In this document: one piece after another, positions 12,019 to 24,170 of the stretch
Position numbering within the stretch: position 1 is the stretch's first letter
How the letters are laid out: each line of letters starts with the position of its first letter
Assembly: GCA_029204225.1 (NCBI GenBank)
Contig: CM055113.1
Location: 23,322,443 to 23,386,442 of the forward strand
DNA length: 64,000 nucleotides
Reading direction: 5' to 3'
From: Diphasiastrum complanatum
Lineage: Eukaryota; Streptophyta; Lycopodiopsida; Lycopodiales; Lycopodiaceae
Program-made: the position numbers and the translations under genes
Notes under the pieces: generated by a model
Told to the model about the DNA's origin: nothing
The model's input: only the letters and a program-made list of their open reading frames with translations
Databases searched by the model: none

Positions 12019-13680
12019 TAACCAAGTAACTTATGTTATACCCTTCTAACACTAGTAAAAATATATACAAATTCTTAAACGACACAAACTTATCTGCAGG
12101 GTACTACACAAATGTTCAAATACATTACCAATAGAATGTCTTACATACTTATTTAAAAATTATATTTTTACCAAATTTAATACCAAAGCAAAACCCCCAT
12201 GAACATTGCCTAAGCCAAGCCTAGTCAGTATTGACCTAAATATTGATAAGCTAATTCTTAGGGATTCGTTTCTCAACCCTAGCTTTAAAATACATAAACC
12301 AATCGGGTCGGTTCCTCGATACTTGAGTTGATAGACACCAATATGCCGACCCAACATTGGTCATGATTCACGACAATGTATACAATCCCAATTTCCAAAA
12401 CTTAAACCAATAAAGAAATGGTCCACCATTACTAAAATTTTATACTCGAGGTTGTGTCATGGAAATTCACAAGACATCTTGATTGAAGTTTAGGCCCTTT
12501 ACATGGCCCTTTAGATGCTATTCAACTCTAGAACTTTCCCTGCACATTAGTCATTATCCAAATCTCCAAAATAAAGTACAAAAATTATCTACATATCTAT
12601 CATTATTTGACCCAAAGTTGCATGTATTTCGAAAGGAGAATGTACATTTCTAATTAAAAAGGTATAAAACTAAAGGTACATTCATCACTAGAACTTTTAC
12701 TCAATGTGAATTTGTAGAAGCAAGCACCTTTTTTTTGGAAGGCCTTAAAAAATTTAATGCATTTCTATGAAAGAATTGTTGACTGGGAAAAGATAGTACT
12801 TCATAATGCAAACATTGGGTCAATCCAGTTGTATAGTAGTGATTATTAATCTATAGAGTGGCTTGACTTATTCTATAACATTCTTATAGAATAGTCTACT
12901 TTTAGCAATGAGATTATATGCACTTTTCAAATTGCCAATTAGAATGGCTTTTTAGACAAGAATTTGCCCACTAGTGATGTTCACAAAAATTGGTTGCTCT
13001 TCAAATACGTTCTTCAAATACTTACAAAAGAGGCTTTGACTTGCACAATGTCCTTTAAATTTCAACATGGGGTCTGTAGATGACAAAAGGAAGGAGCCTT
13101 TTAAGAAGACAATAACAACACATGACATTAGTAGCCTATAAGTAGCTACTAGGTATCTATAGAAAACTTACCATTGACCACACTATACATGTACATGTGT
13201 GTTGTCCCCATGTGGTAGATTCATGGCAACCACAATGCTTGGAATTTGCAAGAATGACTTTTTCTTTCGATAAAACTATATTTTTCATACTCACATGATT
13301 GCAATTCTAACATCTACCTTGCGAGTCAAACATCTAAACAAACAAGTCAAATTTCATATGAAAGCCAAAGTTTTTAAAAGCTTAAAAACTATTCAAGAAT
13401 CAGCAAAAAAATCAACATATCAAGTTGAATGTTATTGGAAAGTGGCACTTTTCTTCTTGAAGGAAAGGTATGCCCTAAGCTCAGTAGCCACCAGTGACCA
13501 ATTGAGTGACCACCAGTGACCAAGTGAGTTGACTCGCCATTGCTGTGCATCCTAAGATGCTTACAATAAAAACTACAGAAATTTTATATTGACTTGTTGG
13601 GAAGATTTATTGTGGGTTTTTTGAACCTCTTCCCTTTCTCTTTCTCTTAAAAACTTATACCTATGAGCTCAAACATACCA
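12019..13680. other. AT-rich stretch, no gene recognised
   Basis: No open frame with a recognisable domain and no clear repeat. A small duplication of CCACCAGTGACCAAktGAGT is seen near 13488-13525. Otherwise unremarkable. Confidence 0.55.
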
Positions 13681-13683
13681 ACT

Positions 13684-14633
13684 TCAAATTTCTAGGCTTT
13701 GAATCCACCACATCTTCTTGCCTAAAAGGCTACCTTGTCTATTGCCCGTAGCAACCAAGATTTCTTCCTTTGTAATGAAACAAGCATCACCACCAAACTT
13801 TACCATGTATCCTTTCTCTATCATTTGACCAACACTTAACAAATTCTTTGAAAGTGAAGGAATGTAAAGAACACCATCAAGTCTTGCTTTCCTATTAGTA
13901 GAGAGACAAATAGGAATTGAACCAATACCTTCAATCACACACTCACCACCATTGGCCATGTGAATTTTTCTTGGCTCCATCATAAGCGACCAAAGAAGTA
14001 AAGAACTCCTTGTGACTAGTCATGTGTGAACTAGCTCCACTATCAATCCACCATGAATCTTTGTCACCTTCACTTGATATTGGACTTGAAGGACACATCA
14101 AAAGAGATTCACCACCACCTAGATCCTCATCATTAGTAGTAAAGTTGTTTTGCTTGCTACCTTCATCTCTTTGCTTCTTCAAACATTCATTTGCAAAATG
14201 CCCTTTGATTCCACAATAAAAGCATTTCAACTTAGACTTATCTTTCTTTTTTCCAAAAGAAGAAGTCTCACCTTGATCTTTCCCTTTAGACCACTTGCCT
14301 TTGCCTTTGCCCTTGAACTTGCCTTTGATGAACATAGCCTCCTCTTCATAATGAGATGTCGATGTAGATCCACCTCCTCTTGATTGAAGCCTTACCAACT
14401 TCCTTGAGAAGTTCATTGGTAACATTCATCTTAATCATGTTTAGGGCTTTCTTTGCTCTCTTGTCATACCTCACTTGATCTTGAGGTGCTTGAGGCCTCT
14501 CCTCCACACCTGCAACAATCTCCATCAACTCATTCATCTCCGATAAGGACTCCATCGTCACCTTCCAAGTAGAATAGTTGATTGAGGTAAGCCTATCATT
14601 GCTCTCCAACATAAAGCCTTCACTTGTAGCCAT
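13684..14633 (-). pseudogene. Ty1/copia gag-protease remnant
   Basis: The minus strand starts with MATSEGFMLESNDRLTSINY at about 14632 (copia gag N-terminus). After a frameshift come a lysine/glycine-rich segment and a CCHC zinc knuckle (CFYCGIKGHFANEC near 14220). The protease motif WWIDSGASSHMTSH lies near 14040, and after another frameshift a GVLYIPSLSKNLLSVGQMIE segment near 13850. Integrase and reverse transcriptase are missing downstream. Upstream are a leader, a primer site at 15219-15230 and an LTR, so this is the 5' third of one element. The gag resembles that at 59083-59382 and probably belongs to the same lineage. Confidence 0.82.
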
Positions 14634-15218
14634 GTTGAAGTGACCTGATCTTCTCTTTCAACCTGTTCCAATGCACAAAGCACTCTCTTGAATGTCAACA
14701 AATGAACTCAAGAATATATCACAAAGATATGGAACCTCTCAAATCTCTTCTAGCACTCTAACTAGAAAATCAACACATAGAATAGTGAAATCTTGATCAA
14801 CCTATGATCTATCCTCAATCTAATGATTCTTGCCACTTTCTAAGATTGAAACACACTCATGAAGTTCAGTACCTCACAAACTAGAGATCCAATCAAAATT
14901 AGGGTTTTGACAAAATCACAAAAAATTGAATATCTCAAATTTTACATGCAATTTCTAGAAACTTGATATATCTTCTTGTAGACTCCAATGAGACGTTCCT
15001 AATGCACCCAGAATCATCTAAATCCAGTAAGACAAGTGTGAAATTGGAATTGATCAAGTATATAGCCCTATATTGAGTTTTGACCTACAAAAGATCAATT
15101 ATACACATGCAAAAATGCTGATTTTTGACCAGAGATCAATCTAGCATGCTCTAGCATTGGTAACTCCTCCAAATCCTTGCTAAAGATGGCTGATCCTTTC
15201 ATAACCTGAAACACAAGA

Positions 15219-15230
15219 GCTCTGATACCA
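15219..15230 (-). promoter_or_regulatory. primer-binding site, initiator tRNA-Met
   Basis: The plus strand reads GCTCTGATACCA, which is TGGTATCAGAGC on the minus strand, the complement of the initiator Met tRNA 3' end. It lies directly against the LTR end (TTAACA) at 15231 and about 590 bases upstream of the gag start at 14632. Confidence 0.85.
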
Positions 15231-16105
15231 TGTTAAGGATTTCAGATCATTCGAGATCCAATCCATGTCCCTGATCTTTGGCAATAAGGAGCAAACCAAC
15301 AATCCTGCCAATGTAGAAAAATCAGCATCTACATACAAAATGAGATGCAAACTCTAAGAGATATTGATCAAACATGAACCAAAACATAAAATATGTTTGT
15401 TGTCCATACAATTACAGTAACCTTATGTATTTTACATGTGTGGAACCAAAAATAGCAAAATATGAGCATTCTACACACAAGATTGCAAGATAACATCAAG
15501 ATAGTGCACCAATGAGTAGTAGAATCCAAAACCATGTATAATGATGAAATGAGAGAGAGAAGAGAGAAGATGTGTCTCTCTACGAGTTACATCCTTTTAT
15601 AGAGTTTCCAAACCCTATTTGGCCACTTGGCTTTCCCTCCAAAATGTAAACCTTACTATTTTTGGGTCTAGATTCAATGTACCCAATGTTCAAATTTGAA
15701 TCTCTCTCAAACTTGACTACCAAGTTTCCCACATTCAAAAAGTGTTTATTGAATGTATTTTAAACTAATATAACTTCAAAAAGTTTATCTAAAATGAGTT
15801 TTGGCCTCTTATTGACAATCTACCAAAATATGACTAAACTAGTTGAAATCTCTCACAACAAACTCAAATCTAATCAATGGCAAATGATCTTGGTAGATTA
15901 TCCTAGGATCTCCACCAAAAATTACACCAACAGCTCACAAATTGAAGTTACAGTGACCAAATGAATGTAGTGCATTTAATGCTGGTTTAGAAGTGCCCAC
16001 ATGTGGGAATAGTACAGAATTTGATCCCTACCAAGTTTGAGATCAATTCCTACCACCAAAACTTAGCTCCAAGGTCTCCCTCACAAGACTAGTTTTTAGC
16101 ACCAA
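15231..16105 (-). repeat. copia 5' LTR, minus orientation
   Basis: The LTR 3' end is fixed by the adjoining primer site (…CCTTAACA on the minus strand). A good core promoter lies inside: minus-strand CTATAAAAGG at about 15592-15602, followed by a CT-rich leader. The outer (5') end is uncertain: no clear TG boundary was found and I place it near 16105, before a short leader of another element. Confidence 0.6.
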
Positions 16106-16156
16106 AAACTGTTAAAAATGGATTTGAATGGGTCTATGATCAAAGACTTGTACTTG

Positions 16157-16168
16157 GCTCTGATACCA
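16157..16168 (-). promoter_or_regulatory. second primer-binding site, minus orientation
   Basis: GCTCTGATACCA on the plus strand (TGGTATCAGAGC on the minus), directly followed by TGTGACAGTACAG. About 50 bases of leader-like sequence remain on its downstream (low-coordinate) side before the other LTR begins. Confidence 0.75.
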
Positions 16169-16520
16169 TGTGACAGTACAGTTAGAATTAAAGTAGAATC
16201 ACTATGCTACTATACTGTGGGTCCTATTAGTTGATAAGGATCAGTTGGTCTCACCACAAGGCAAGTCGACGGGACACGCGTCCCATCAACGACAACTTGG
16301 GTCATGCATGGGTTGCCTCGCCACGAGGCAAGTCGACGGGATACGCGTCCCGTCAATGGCAACCTGGGTCATGCATGGGTTGCCTAAGTGAACAACAATA
16401 TGTACAGTGTAATTTCATTTTGAGAAATACAGTTGCTATGTGAGCTTGTTGTGGAGAGTGTTTTATGTCTGTGTTACTGTGTAGCATGATCTGTGTTCCT
16501 GTTTGAAGCAAATTCTAAGT
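16169..16520. repeat. LTR-like block between two primer sites
   Basis: A 352-bp block starting TGTGACAGTACAG. It is flanked on the left by a minus-strand primer site (16157-16168) and on the right by a plus-strand one (16521-16533). It contains a 67-bp tandem duplication. Its right end (…TTCTAAGT) does not have the usual CA. Whether it is one LTR or two opposed LTR fragments joined together cannot be decided by eye. Confidence 0.55.
16254..16387. repeat. 67-bp tandem duplication with hairpins
   Basis: Two copies, starting at 16254 and 16321, with a few differences. Each is GC-rich and holds two self-complementary parts: GACGGGATACGCGTCCCGTC (perfect in copy 2 apart from the TA centre) and GGCAACC…GGGTTGCC. 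The composition is very unlike the AT-rich surroundings. Confidence 0.8.
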
Positions 16521-16533
16521 TGGTATCAGAGCT
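16521..16533 (+). promoter_or_regulatory. primer-binding site, plus orientation
   Basis: TGGTATCAGAGCT in plus orientation. The sequence after it (to about 16900) is leader-like, but no gag or pol domain is seen downstream on this strand. Confidence 0.75.
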
Positions 16534-19490
16534 GTACAGGGAGTGTACATAGTACATCATCGCCGTTGAAGAGGGCTTTGGGAGAACTGTCTTCTGAGAG
16601 TTCGGGGTTTACGGCGGGTTGAAGACGGAAGGAGAAGCATTGGTGCAAAGAGTTTAGCACACAAAAGCTTGGTGAGCTTGAGACTGTGTGAGGATTCAGA
16701 GACAAGAGTTGTCGGCTGAATCATAATCTTAGCAAACAGAATTTTGAAATTCCAAAGGAAGGCTATTTGGTGTTTGCAGCCAGTGTGCACTCAATCGGAC
16801 ACCGTTTGACTAACGGATTGAAGCATCAGATTTCCAACAGTAGGACGACCTCAGAGAAAGAGGATAGGCCTGTCAGAACACTGTGAATAGGAAGCCAAGA
16901 ATAGATGTGTGTAAAAAATCATGGTCTGGGGTTTGGGAGCACAAAATCAGAAATTTCTCTCCATTCTAAATTGTTTTGGAAGTTGTGAGAATCTAGAGGA
17001 GAGCGTCCTAAGTCCACGTTCTTTGTAGATAGCAAACTGTTTCTGACTTTCGGAAAGTAGAAAGTCTTAAAAGCAAGAAAATGTGCTTTTAAATTCAGTT
17101 TTACTTGCAGGTGGCAGATCCATAACTTGTTGAAACAAGGTTTTTGAAGCAAAAAATTATACTTGATTTATGAAAACCATGCTTTCATAAGTTCTTTACT
17201 GTATTACCAGTAGTAATATATCCTGATTTCTTTTATGGATTCATACCAAAGACTTGCCAGACAGCTTATGGATTAAAAATTGGAATCTTGTCTCACAAGA
17301 ATGTGGATCCATCTTTGCTGAGAACATTAGCAGTATCTTAAAGTAAACCATTAATTTACAGTTCACAGCCTTACAAGCACATTTTACTCCATCCAAGCTC
17401 TAGCCTCTAAGTAACCTGCAAGTTTTAGCTTCCTTTACAGCTACTGAAAGAACAGTTTCAGAAACTGGAATCGCCATTACCAACAGATTTGACTTCTTGA
17501 CATAACTACTATTTCCCTTAGTTTATGCTAATAAAAACAAAAAATTTGTATATTTGCTAAGTGATTATAAGAAACTAGTATTCAACTCCTCTACCATAGC
17601 AAAGAAAATTCAGATTGCTTTGCTTAAAAGTACTCAACTTTTTGAAAGAACTGCTTCTCGGCCTTAATTCCAAGGGAAAACCCCTAATTAAGGCTGAAAA
17701 TTGGCCTTATCATTAAAAAAGTAAGAAACAGTAACTTGAGTTGCTTGCCAATAAATGCATGTTGGAGAATAATACTTGATAATACGAGTTTTGATTTCGA
17801 TAATCATTAATACTTGAAACTAGCAAATTGAGTGCAAGTAAATTCGAATTTTTTTTTAAGTATTTGTGATTATTGATTACTTATAAGTTCTTTGAATTAG
17901 GTGGTTTGACCTTGTTGAAATTCATATAGGATTTAGTCAATTATTGGTCACGGTTGGTAATCTCCCATTTGAAGAGATAGAACAATTTAAACAATTTCCA
18001 GGGACTAAGTAGTCAACATTAAAAAACAATAGTTATACAACCTCATCTGGTGTTGCTATTGGAGGCATGCTCACATATTTGCAGATTTGCTAACAATCAA
18101 GTGTGGCACTTAATGAGATAAATAAGCGAAATAGCTTAAGAAATCAAAAAATAGAAGTTTTGCTTACATTGAAGGAAAGGCTATTCTCTCCTAACTCATG
18201 TTTCCAACATCAGTCATGTACATAAGAGAAGTAGGACAAAAATTATTGAGTAATGGGGAGGGGACTTTTTCTACATACAACTTGGGCAATTTAGAAAAGT
18301 TTTGGAAATCATTCCCAGTAGCTAGTGATTCAAACTATTTTTAAATATCTCAGTTGCTAAATGTTTGTAGGTTCTCACTTTTTCTTGATTAAACTTAAAT
18401 ATTTTTCAAGAGACCAAAAATTCTAAGGAGAGAAGTAGGAGGAGACATTAGAAATAGTAGTTGTGCTATAGAATTATGTATTTCCAATTTAGAATTTATT
18501 TAAATGAGTTAATTATTTTATGAAAATCCTTAGCAACTATGAACTTAACCATAAATTCTGAATGAAAAAAATCATGGCAAAAGTTAGAGGTTTGATATAT
18601 GGATTACTTTAGAAACCTATAGTACGGTAATGCTTATCCGTAGAGTTGGCCACTCTCATAGCATAAGGGTGCAAGTAATTCATTGCTAATCAGTGGAGGT
18701 TGATAATGTGATGAAGAAACCATGTGTCACTTTTTTCATTAAATGATTAATTTTCCTAATTCAAAAATTGATTGTTTAGTATCCATCAAATATAGCCTCA
18801 AATTGGACCTCCTCGATATGGTTGTAATAAATTTGTGCCTATATAGGGTATTGGACAACCATATGGATCATTTGGATCTTTGATAGAGTTAGATCATGAA
18901 GCAAAAGTTTTTCTTGCAGGGAAAATTGGTGGTATGAAAGATCGATAATTTTAAAGAGAAATTCTTGTGCTAAGAAGATGGTTGACAATGGTAAGCTTCA
19001 ACATCTAGAACCATTGCTCAAATATTTTTTGGTATTTTGTGAAAATTTTGAGGTATTGACCCGATCGGATCCCAAAATAATATTTCACAATTCATAAAAT
19101 TAAAAAATTTGTAAAGCTAATTGTCACTTATGGAAGGGCTTCTAACCTCAGGCTATTGCTCTTCTTGGGTGGAATGCTCTCGGCCCTTGAAAAAAAAAAG
19201 TAACACAAAAGGCTAAAGGAATCTACTCTACCATAAAAAAAAACCCTAGTAGAGCACCCATGCCCATTTTTTAAATGGTTTTAGAGTCGTGCTAGTTACA
19301 TGGTACGGCCCATAAGGGCTCCAATAATTGAGACTAATGGAATTTACCACACAGCCTTCAATTAAAATCGCTTTAATAATGTCAGCTTTCAAGATTTGAT
19401 TTTGCAAGTTGAGAAGTTTCACTCGCCTCTATCATCGCCTTGCTTTGAAACCCAAAGTCTTCATAAATAAAAAGAAAATTTCAATCTGAA
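16534..19490. other. retroelement leader then AT-rich sequence, no gene
   Basis: The first few hundred bases may be the leader of the element primed at 16521. The rest is AT-rich with frequent stops. I see no recognisable protein domain or RNA gene. Confidence 0.5.
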
Positions 19491-19495
19491 GGCCT

Positions 19496-20221
19496 ATGGC
19501 TGCAGCCAGCCTTTCCACAGTTCTCTACGTGAGCTCTATGAATATGGGATGGCTGTCTATTCTTCAGTTATCCTTGACAATCAACGAGAGCTTGATCTTC
19601 ATTTTCTCCCTTTTATGATAACCCATTTACGAGCTGGCATTAAGTTGCTGATGCTGTATGTCTGAATGTGTTTTGCATGCTTTTGTAACAACGTTATCTC
19701 CAGCTGCATCTCACTACTGCGAGAAGGTACAATGCCTCTATACATAACCAAGATTTTTCTTGCTTGTGCTTCGTATCTACGTCACCAAAAGCTAGCCTTT
19801 TCAATTGAGCTCAGTGTAAGTAGTAATGAATTAATAGCACTTTTTTGCAGGCAAGATGGGCATTGGATAGGGCAGGAGTCAACTATACACATGTCCCAGT
19901 ACTGCATAGGATCTATACCAGGTGCATCATTCCATTATTTTCTTTAACTTTACAGTTTCGTTGTGTGAAAGCTCATGATCATGTACTCTTACTAGAGCTG
20001 GCAAGTCGTTTCCCCAAGGTTCTTTGAAGTAGCCTAACAGAGGTTTATTGATAGGAATTTGGGTGGAACAAGCTGTCCTAAGCTGATCATTGGAGACTCA
20101 AATGACCGAGTGATCCTTCAAGATTCCAATGACATTCTTCGCTACGCTGACAAGAATGTCAGTGAAGAAGATTGGTTGTGTCCAGCTGAGAAGACGCTCC
20201 TGAATGATGTATCAGCTTGGT
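19496..20221 (+). pseudogene. glutathione S-transferase N-terminal exons (fragment)
   Basis: Three exon-like segments fit the thioredoxin-fold N-terminal domain of a plant GST-like protein. Exon 19704-19726 encodes SHYCEK (active-site loop). Exon 19851-19921 encodes ARWALDRAGVNYTHVPVLHR. Exon 20055-20221 encodes GGTSCPKLIIGDSNDRVIL and QDSNDILRYADK, with the QDS glutathione-binding turn. Splice signals are present (GAAG|GTACAA, TGCAG|GCAAGA, ACCAG|GTGCAT, GATAG|GAATTT, GGT|GTAAGT), and phases agree between the last two exons. A possible first exon is ATG at 19496 (MAAASLSTVLY), but its phase does not join cleanly to 19704. No C-terminal helical domain was found downstream before a long AG repeat, so I treat it as a broken or partial gene. 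A working gene with an unseen distant exon is possible. Confidence 0.6.
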
Positions 20222-20604
20222 GTAAGTTACCTGAAATTCCTGATTTTATAGAATGGCTTCCTTTCACCATAACCAGCTGATCAGATGTTTTTCCAGCATT
20301 ATGTGAAGCTTCAACAATTTACAAATGAATATCTGGCTTATTTCTTAGTGCTCCAATTCTGCTGAGATCATTGATGAGTTGGGTCTTTCTCCTTTGGCTA
20401 AAACTCCTAGATATGCTAGACATTGTTGTGAGTATGTTCTGTACATCTGATTTAGGTCCCCTTTGCATTATAAGCATATGCTTGTGAATACCAACCCATT
20501 CTGGCGTGAGTGCCTTTGAAGCTATGTTGCCCTTATAAGTGCCAACCTTCTATCAATCTGTAGTCCAGTCAAAACAAAGGGCTTAGAACTTCAAATGACT
20601 CACC

Positions 20605-20606
<2 letters not shown>

Positions 20607-20670
<64 letters not shown>
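20607..20670. repeat. (AG)n microsatellite
   Basis: An uninterrupted AG dinucleotide run of about 64 bases, lying about 390 bases downstream of the GST-like exons. Confidence 0.97.
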
Positions 20671-20676
<6 letters not shown>

Positions 20677-21589
20677 TTTCAAGTAATGTGATAGTACAGT
20701 AAAACAATGTTGATTTCTAGCAGAGACATGTTCCAATGTGTAGACACGTGTTTCTAAATAAGATAGCTATTTCTCAATGTCGATGTTGGATCCTATCTCT
20801 GATCCAATGCTTTCCCTGGAGCGTCTCCTGCTGAAGAAAGATGTGATACGAAGCTGGGCACCTGGTGTCTGTGCTGATCACGCTGGCATAGGTCTATGCA
20901 TAACAAGCACATCTCTTAACATTAGGGTGACACACTGTGGATCCTCATATGAGATAAGAGATTGCAAAGTGATTGGAGAATCCTGGAAAAGGCACCAGAA
21001 GATAAAGTGCTTGTCAGACTCAACCTCGTCCAATCATCAATGTGCACTATTGATAGATCTTGCTCTCATGGGGTATACCTTGGAAACGTTCGTTTTCCAC
21101 ATACAGTTGGTGAGAAGAAACCCAGATTTGTCCCAATGTATATTGAAGGTAGTGTGAAAGATCTTCTGTCGGGCCTCCAATTGTGTCCAGTTCCAAGAAA
21201 CGGAAGCGATAGCCTTGCCCTGTCCTTTGTAATTATGCTCGATAAATGACTTCTCATGTACTAATGAGATCGCTTTGGTAATGCTGAGATAGAGATGCCA
21301 TATGTGCATAAAAGGCGAGTGACTTGGGAGTACCATAATAGCTAATAACTCGGACTGCAGAGCTGATGGGAGGATCTAAAGGCCGGGCATGAGTATTCGT
21401 TAGCCTGGAATCCCATCACTCTTTGCACATGTGTGATCAGTTTGAAGATGGCATCAATTCGAAATAATGGGACAACAAACTCTGAAAGAATATTCTGATG
21501 TCGTATTAGAGATTGGCACAAATCATTCGTAAGAGCATGGTGATCTAGAAGCAACTAGTCCGCTCACGTATTGAAATTCCTATTTACCA

Positions 21590-21915
21590 ATCCTCTGTTG
21601 CGTACATAGCCATAGTGGAGACAAGGACATCAACTCGCTTAAACTTACTCGAGGAATCCCGAATGTGCTTCCTGAACCAGAAGTGCTCAAGACTAACCAG
21701 TGTTGCATGGCCTTTCCTCAGTGACATGACCTCCAATGGCTAACGACCTAGAGCAAACACCTGCCATTGCATATAGGCTTTGGAAGTGTTGAAGATCATA
21801 ATCCGAGTCTTCTTGGTTGTAATCACCAAACACCATCTGGCTCTAAATAAGTGGAGTCTATCCAAGTGTCTCTGCAATCCTGTGCTAGTTGAGGAGTCTA
21901 TACCACATTAGTAGC
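21590..21915 (-). pseudogene. LINE reverse transcriptase C-terminal fragment
   Basis: Minus-strand frames give LQRHLDRLHLF, then KKTRIMIFNTSK and after a stop LVSLEHFWFRKHIRDSSSKF, followed by a VDVLV segment. The order of an LQ..LD..., K-TK-MIFN and LE--CFR---RD-SSK pattern is typical of the region after the YxDD block in plant LINE reverse transcriptases. One stop is visible and no YADD box is legible. Confidence 0.6.
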
Positions 21916-22460
21916 ATTTAATAGGATAGAGATAAGTGTATGACATAGTTTGCATCTTTGGCCACCATCCTGACTAATGAAACTTTCAAGCTTATCTACA
22001 TTTTGTTCAATTTTTACAACTTTTGTGCTAGTTCACAAAAAGGGTACACTTGAAATAGGGTCAATGTAAGAAATGTGGTCATTTTTTACACCTTCATAGG
22101 GAAAGCATATTTTTAGTGCCTTCATGAAATTGCTGTTTACATGTAGAGTGGACCTCTTTTAGGTTGCTCAAATGGCCTAGTTTGTAAGCTCTGCCAGGTT
22201 ATATGTTCAGACTACAAATTTGAAAGGGTGCAGTATTGAGTTTGAATACACGATTCAAGCATAAGTGGAACACTTGGAGATTGGTGAGATCAGTCTGGTC
22301 AGAATTTCAATCACTTAATGTGATTGCTATTGCTACTGCTCCATGCCAAATTGAGCTCCATGCAGTTGTTGATCAGCTTCAATTAAAGCTAGAACAACAA
22401 CCACCTTCCACGTATCTAAGATCTACTATGAGCCAGAATCTTGTAACTTTCAGATGTAAA

Positions 22461-22738
22461 ATGAATTAATACTTTTGATTGCTGATAACGTAGGAGTCAG
22501 TGACTTCCGTTCTACTACCTTCTCGAGGTGTCGTAGACAACCATGGAAAGTGTAGCCATTATCGTTGTGGAAATTGTAATGAGGATGATAATTGATAACA
22601 TGAATTAATACCTCTGATAGATGATAACGTAGGAGTCAATGATATCAGTTCTACTACCCTCTCGAGGTGTTGTAGACAACCATGGAAGGCATAGATGTTA
22701 TCGCTATGGAAGTATGATGATTGAAGTGTGTTATCAAA
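22461..22738. repeat. 139-bp tandem duplication
   Basis: Two copies start at 22461 and 22600. Both contain GATAACGTAGGAGTCARTGA, CTACCYTCTCGAGGTGTYGT and AGACAACCATGGAA. They are clearly diverged, so the duplication is old. No coding function is seen. Confidence 0.8.
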
Positions 22739-22739
22739 A

Positions 22740-23730
22740 CAGGAACGAGTGAGTAAAATCAGATAATTCAAGACACGATATTGTGCAAGAAAAATCCTAC
22801 CTTATGCTTCTATGATTTGAGTACAACGATTCTTTATGAATATGGTGTGGAGTATAAGCTAGAATACAGATCATGAGATAGCCTATGATCATGCATAGCA
22901 CTATCTGTCTCACACTACTATGCACACTGAAAACTCTCTTGTGATCACCTCTAAATGATCGTTCTCTTCCTTTCTACACCTCGCTACTGAACGTATCTCT
23001 TTCATCAGCTGTGATGTTGGTGTTTAGTCACTATTTATTGACGAACTAACCATCTTGTAATCTATTGATTAACTATACAATTAACAGATCTTGTAATAGA
23101 TGGTAGTGTTTATGACTAACAAGCCTTATTACAGTTTGTGACAGTGTGTAGAATGCCGTGGAATTTGATCATGAGCAGATTGTTGTTGTCGCGTTTGTTA
23201 TCTGCGAGAAATACACTGTATTTCTACAGGTGTCGGGCACCTCGCATTTTTTGGGATTTTGAAAAAGGCCCAAAATGACGAGTTCTGCTTGTATTTTTGA
23301 TCCTTCTCACTTTTTGCATTTTTCGCCTGAGCCGAACTTGTGTAAATCTATAGGCAGTTGAACTGTTGCTGAACTGTGAGTAAATCTACAGTGTCGGCTA
23401 TTTCGCCTGTGTATAATTGCATCTGCAGTTGACGGAAGAGAAGAAGAGTGGTAGGAAATAAAGACTTGCAGTTATTTAGATGGATCAAAGGGTGAAGGGA
23501 GATTAACTCCAATACAAACCTGGACTGACAATGCCACCACACTTTACACCATACCTACTGATACACCAATCACTATCTCTCTTCGTCCCTCTGAGTTCTC
23601 ATTTTTCACCTATGGAATGCTACTTTTAATCATTAATAGGTTGAAAATTGATTGTGCATGAACATTGAGGACCTTAATCTGAGCTACTAATCCATGTTGC
23701 AAACACACTTTCACACACCCTAGCTGCACT
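22740..23730. other. intergenic, no gene recognised
   Basis: No domain-bearing frame. A short perfect palindrome-like AGAAATACACTGTATTTCT occurs near 23208. The block from 23150 to 23540 is somewhat LTR-like in texture, but no primer site or paired repeat is seen. Confidence 0.45.
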
Positions 23731-23734
23731 TCTT

Positions 23735-24170
23735 AATCATGTAGTCATCTCTGGCTTTCCTTTATCTTGGTGCACTAACGTCCTCCATCCCATACATAAG
23801 AGTGGTGACTCCATGAAGCCGGATAATTTATACCGTACTATCATGATTGGACACATAATTGTGAAGCTGTATGGTACGATTTGTAAGTTAATAACGAGTA
23901 TTGAGGTAGAGTACTAGTCTAGGAGACTCTACAATGGGCTAGGCAAGATTTAGGGCGCACTGTTCTTGTACGAATCCCATTTCCACCCTCAAGTCTATCA
24001 TTGAGGAGCCTAGACACATGATGAAGAGAGTATATTGATGCTTTGTCGACTTTAGAAAAGCCATTGAATCTGGTTCCACGATCTTTGATTGCATGATTTG
24101 GGCTTTTTCCTTAGATATAGTGCTAGCTCTCATGGCACTCCATGAGAGTGTTGGGGTGTTTCAGGAGTGA
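23735..24170 (+). pseudogene. LINE reverse transcriptase N-terminal fragment
   Basis: Plus-strand translation shows WCTNVLHPIHKSGDSMKPDN then YRTIMIGHIIVKLYGTI, the start of a LINE reverse transcriptase. Further on, in shifted frames, come TLKSIIEEPRHM and CFVDFRKAIESGS, corresponding to the conserved DFRKAFD block. ALMALHESVGV follows near 24130. It is on the opposite strand from the other LINE pieces in this region. Frameshifts and the absence of the catalytic YADD part show it is dead. Confidence 0.7.

Noticed and set aside
17645-17700. CTTCTCGGCCTT resembling the start of U2 snRNA
   Set aside because: Only about ten bases match; the following sequence does not fit U2, and no snRNA promoter elements were seen.
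20777-21336. Overlapping frames on both strands of up to 126 codons
   Set aside because: No recognisable domain and no splice context; possibly old LINE sequence, not supported.
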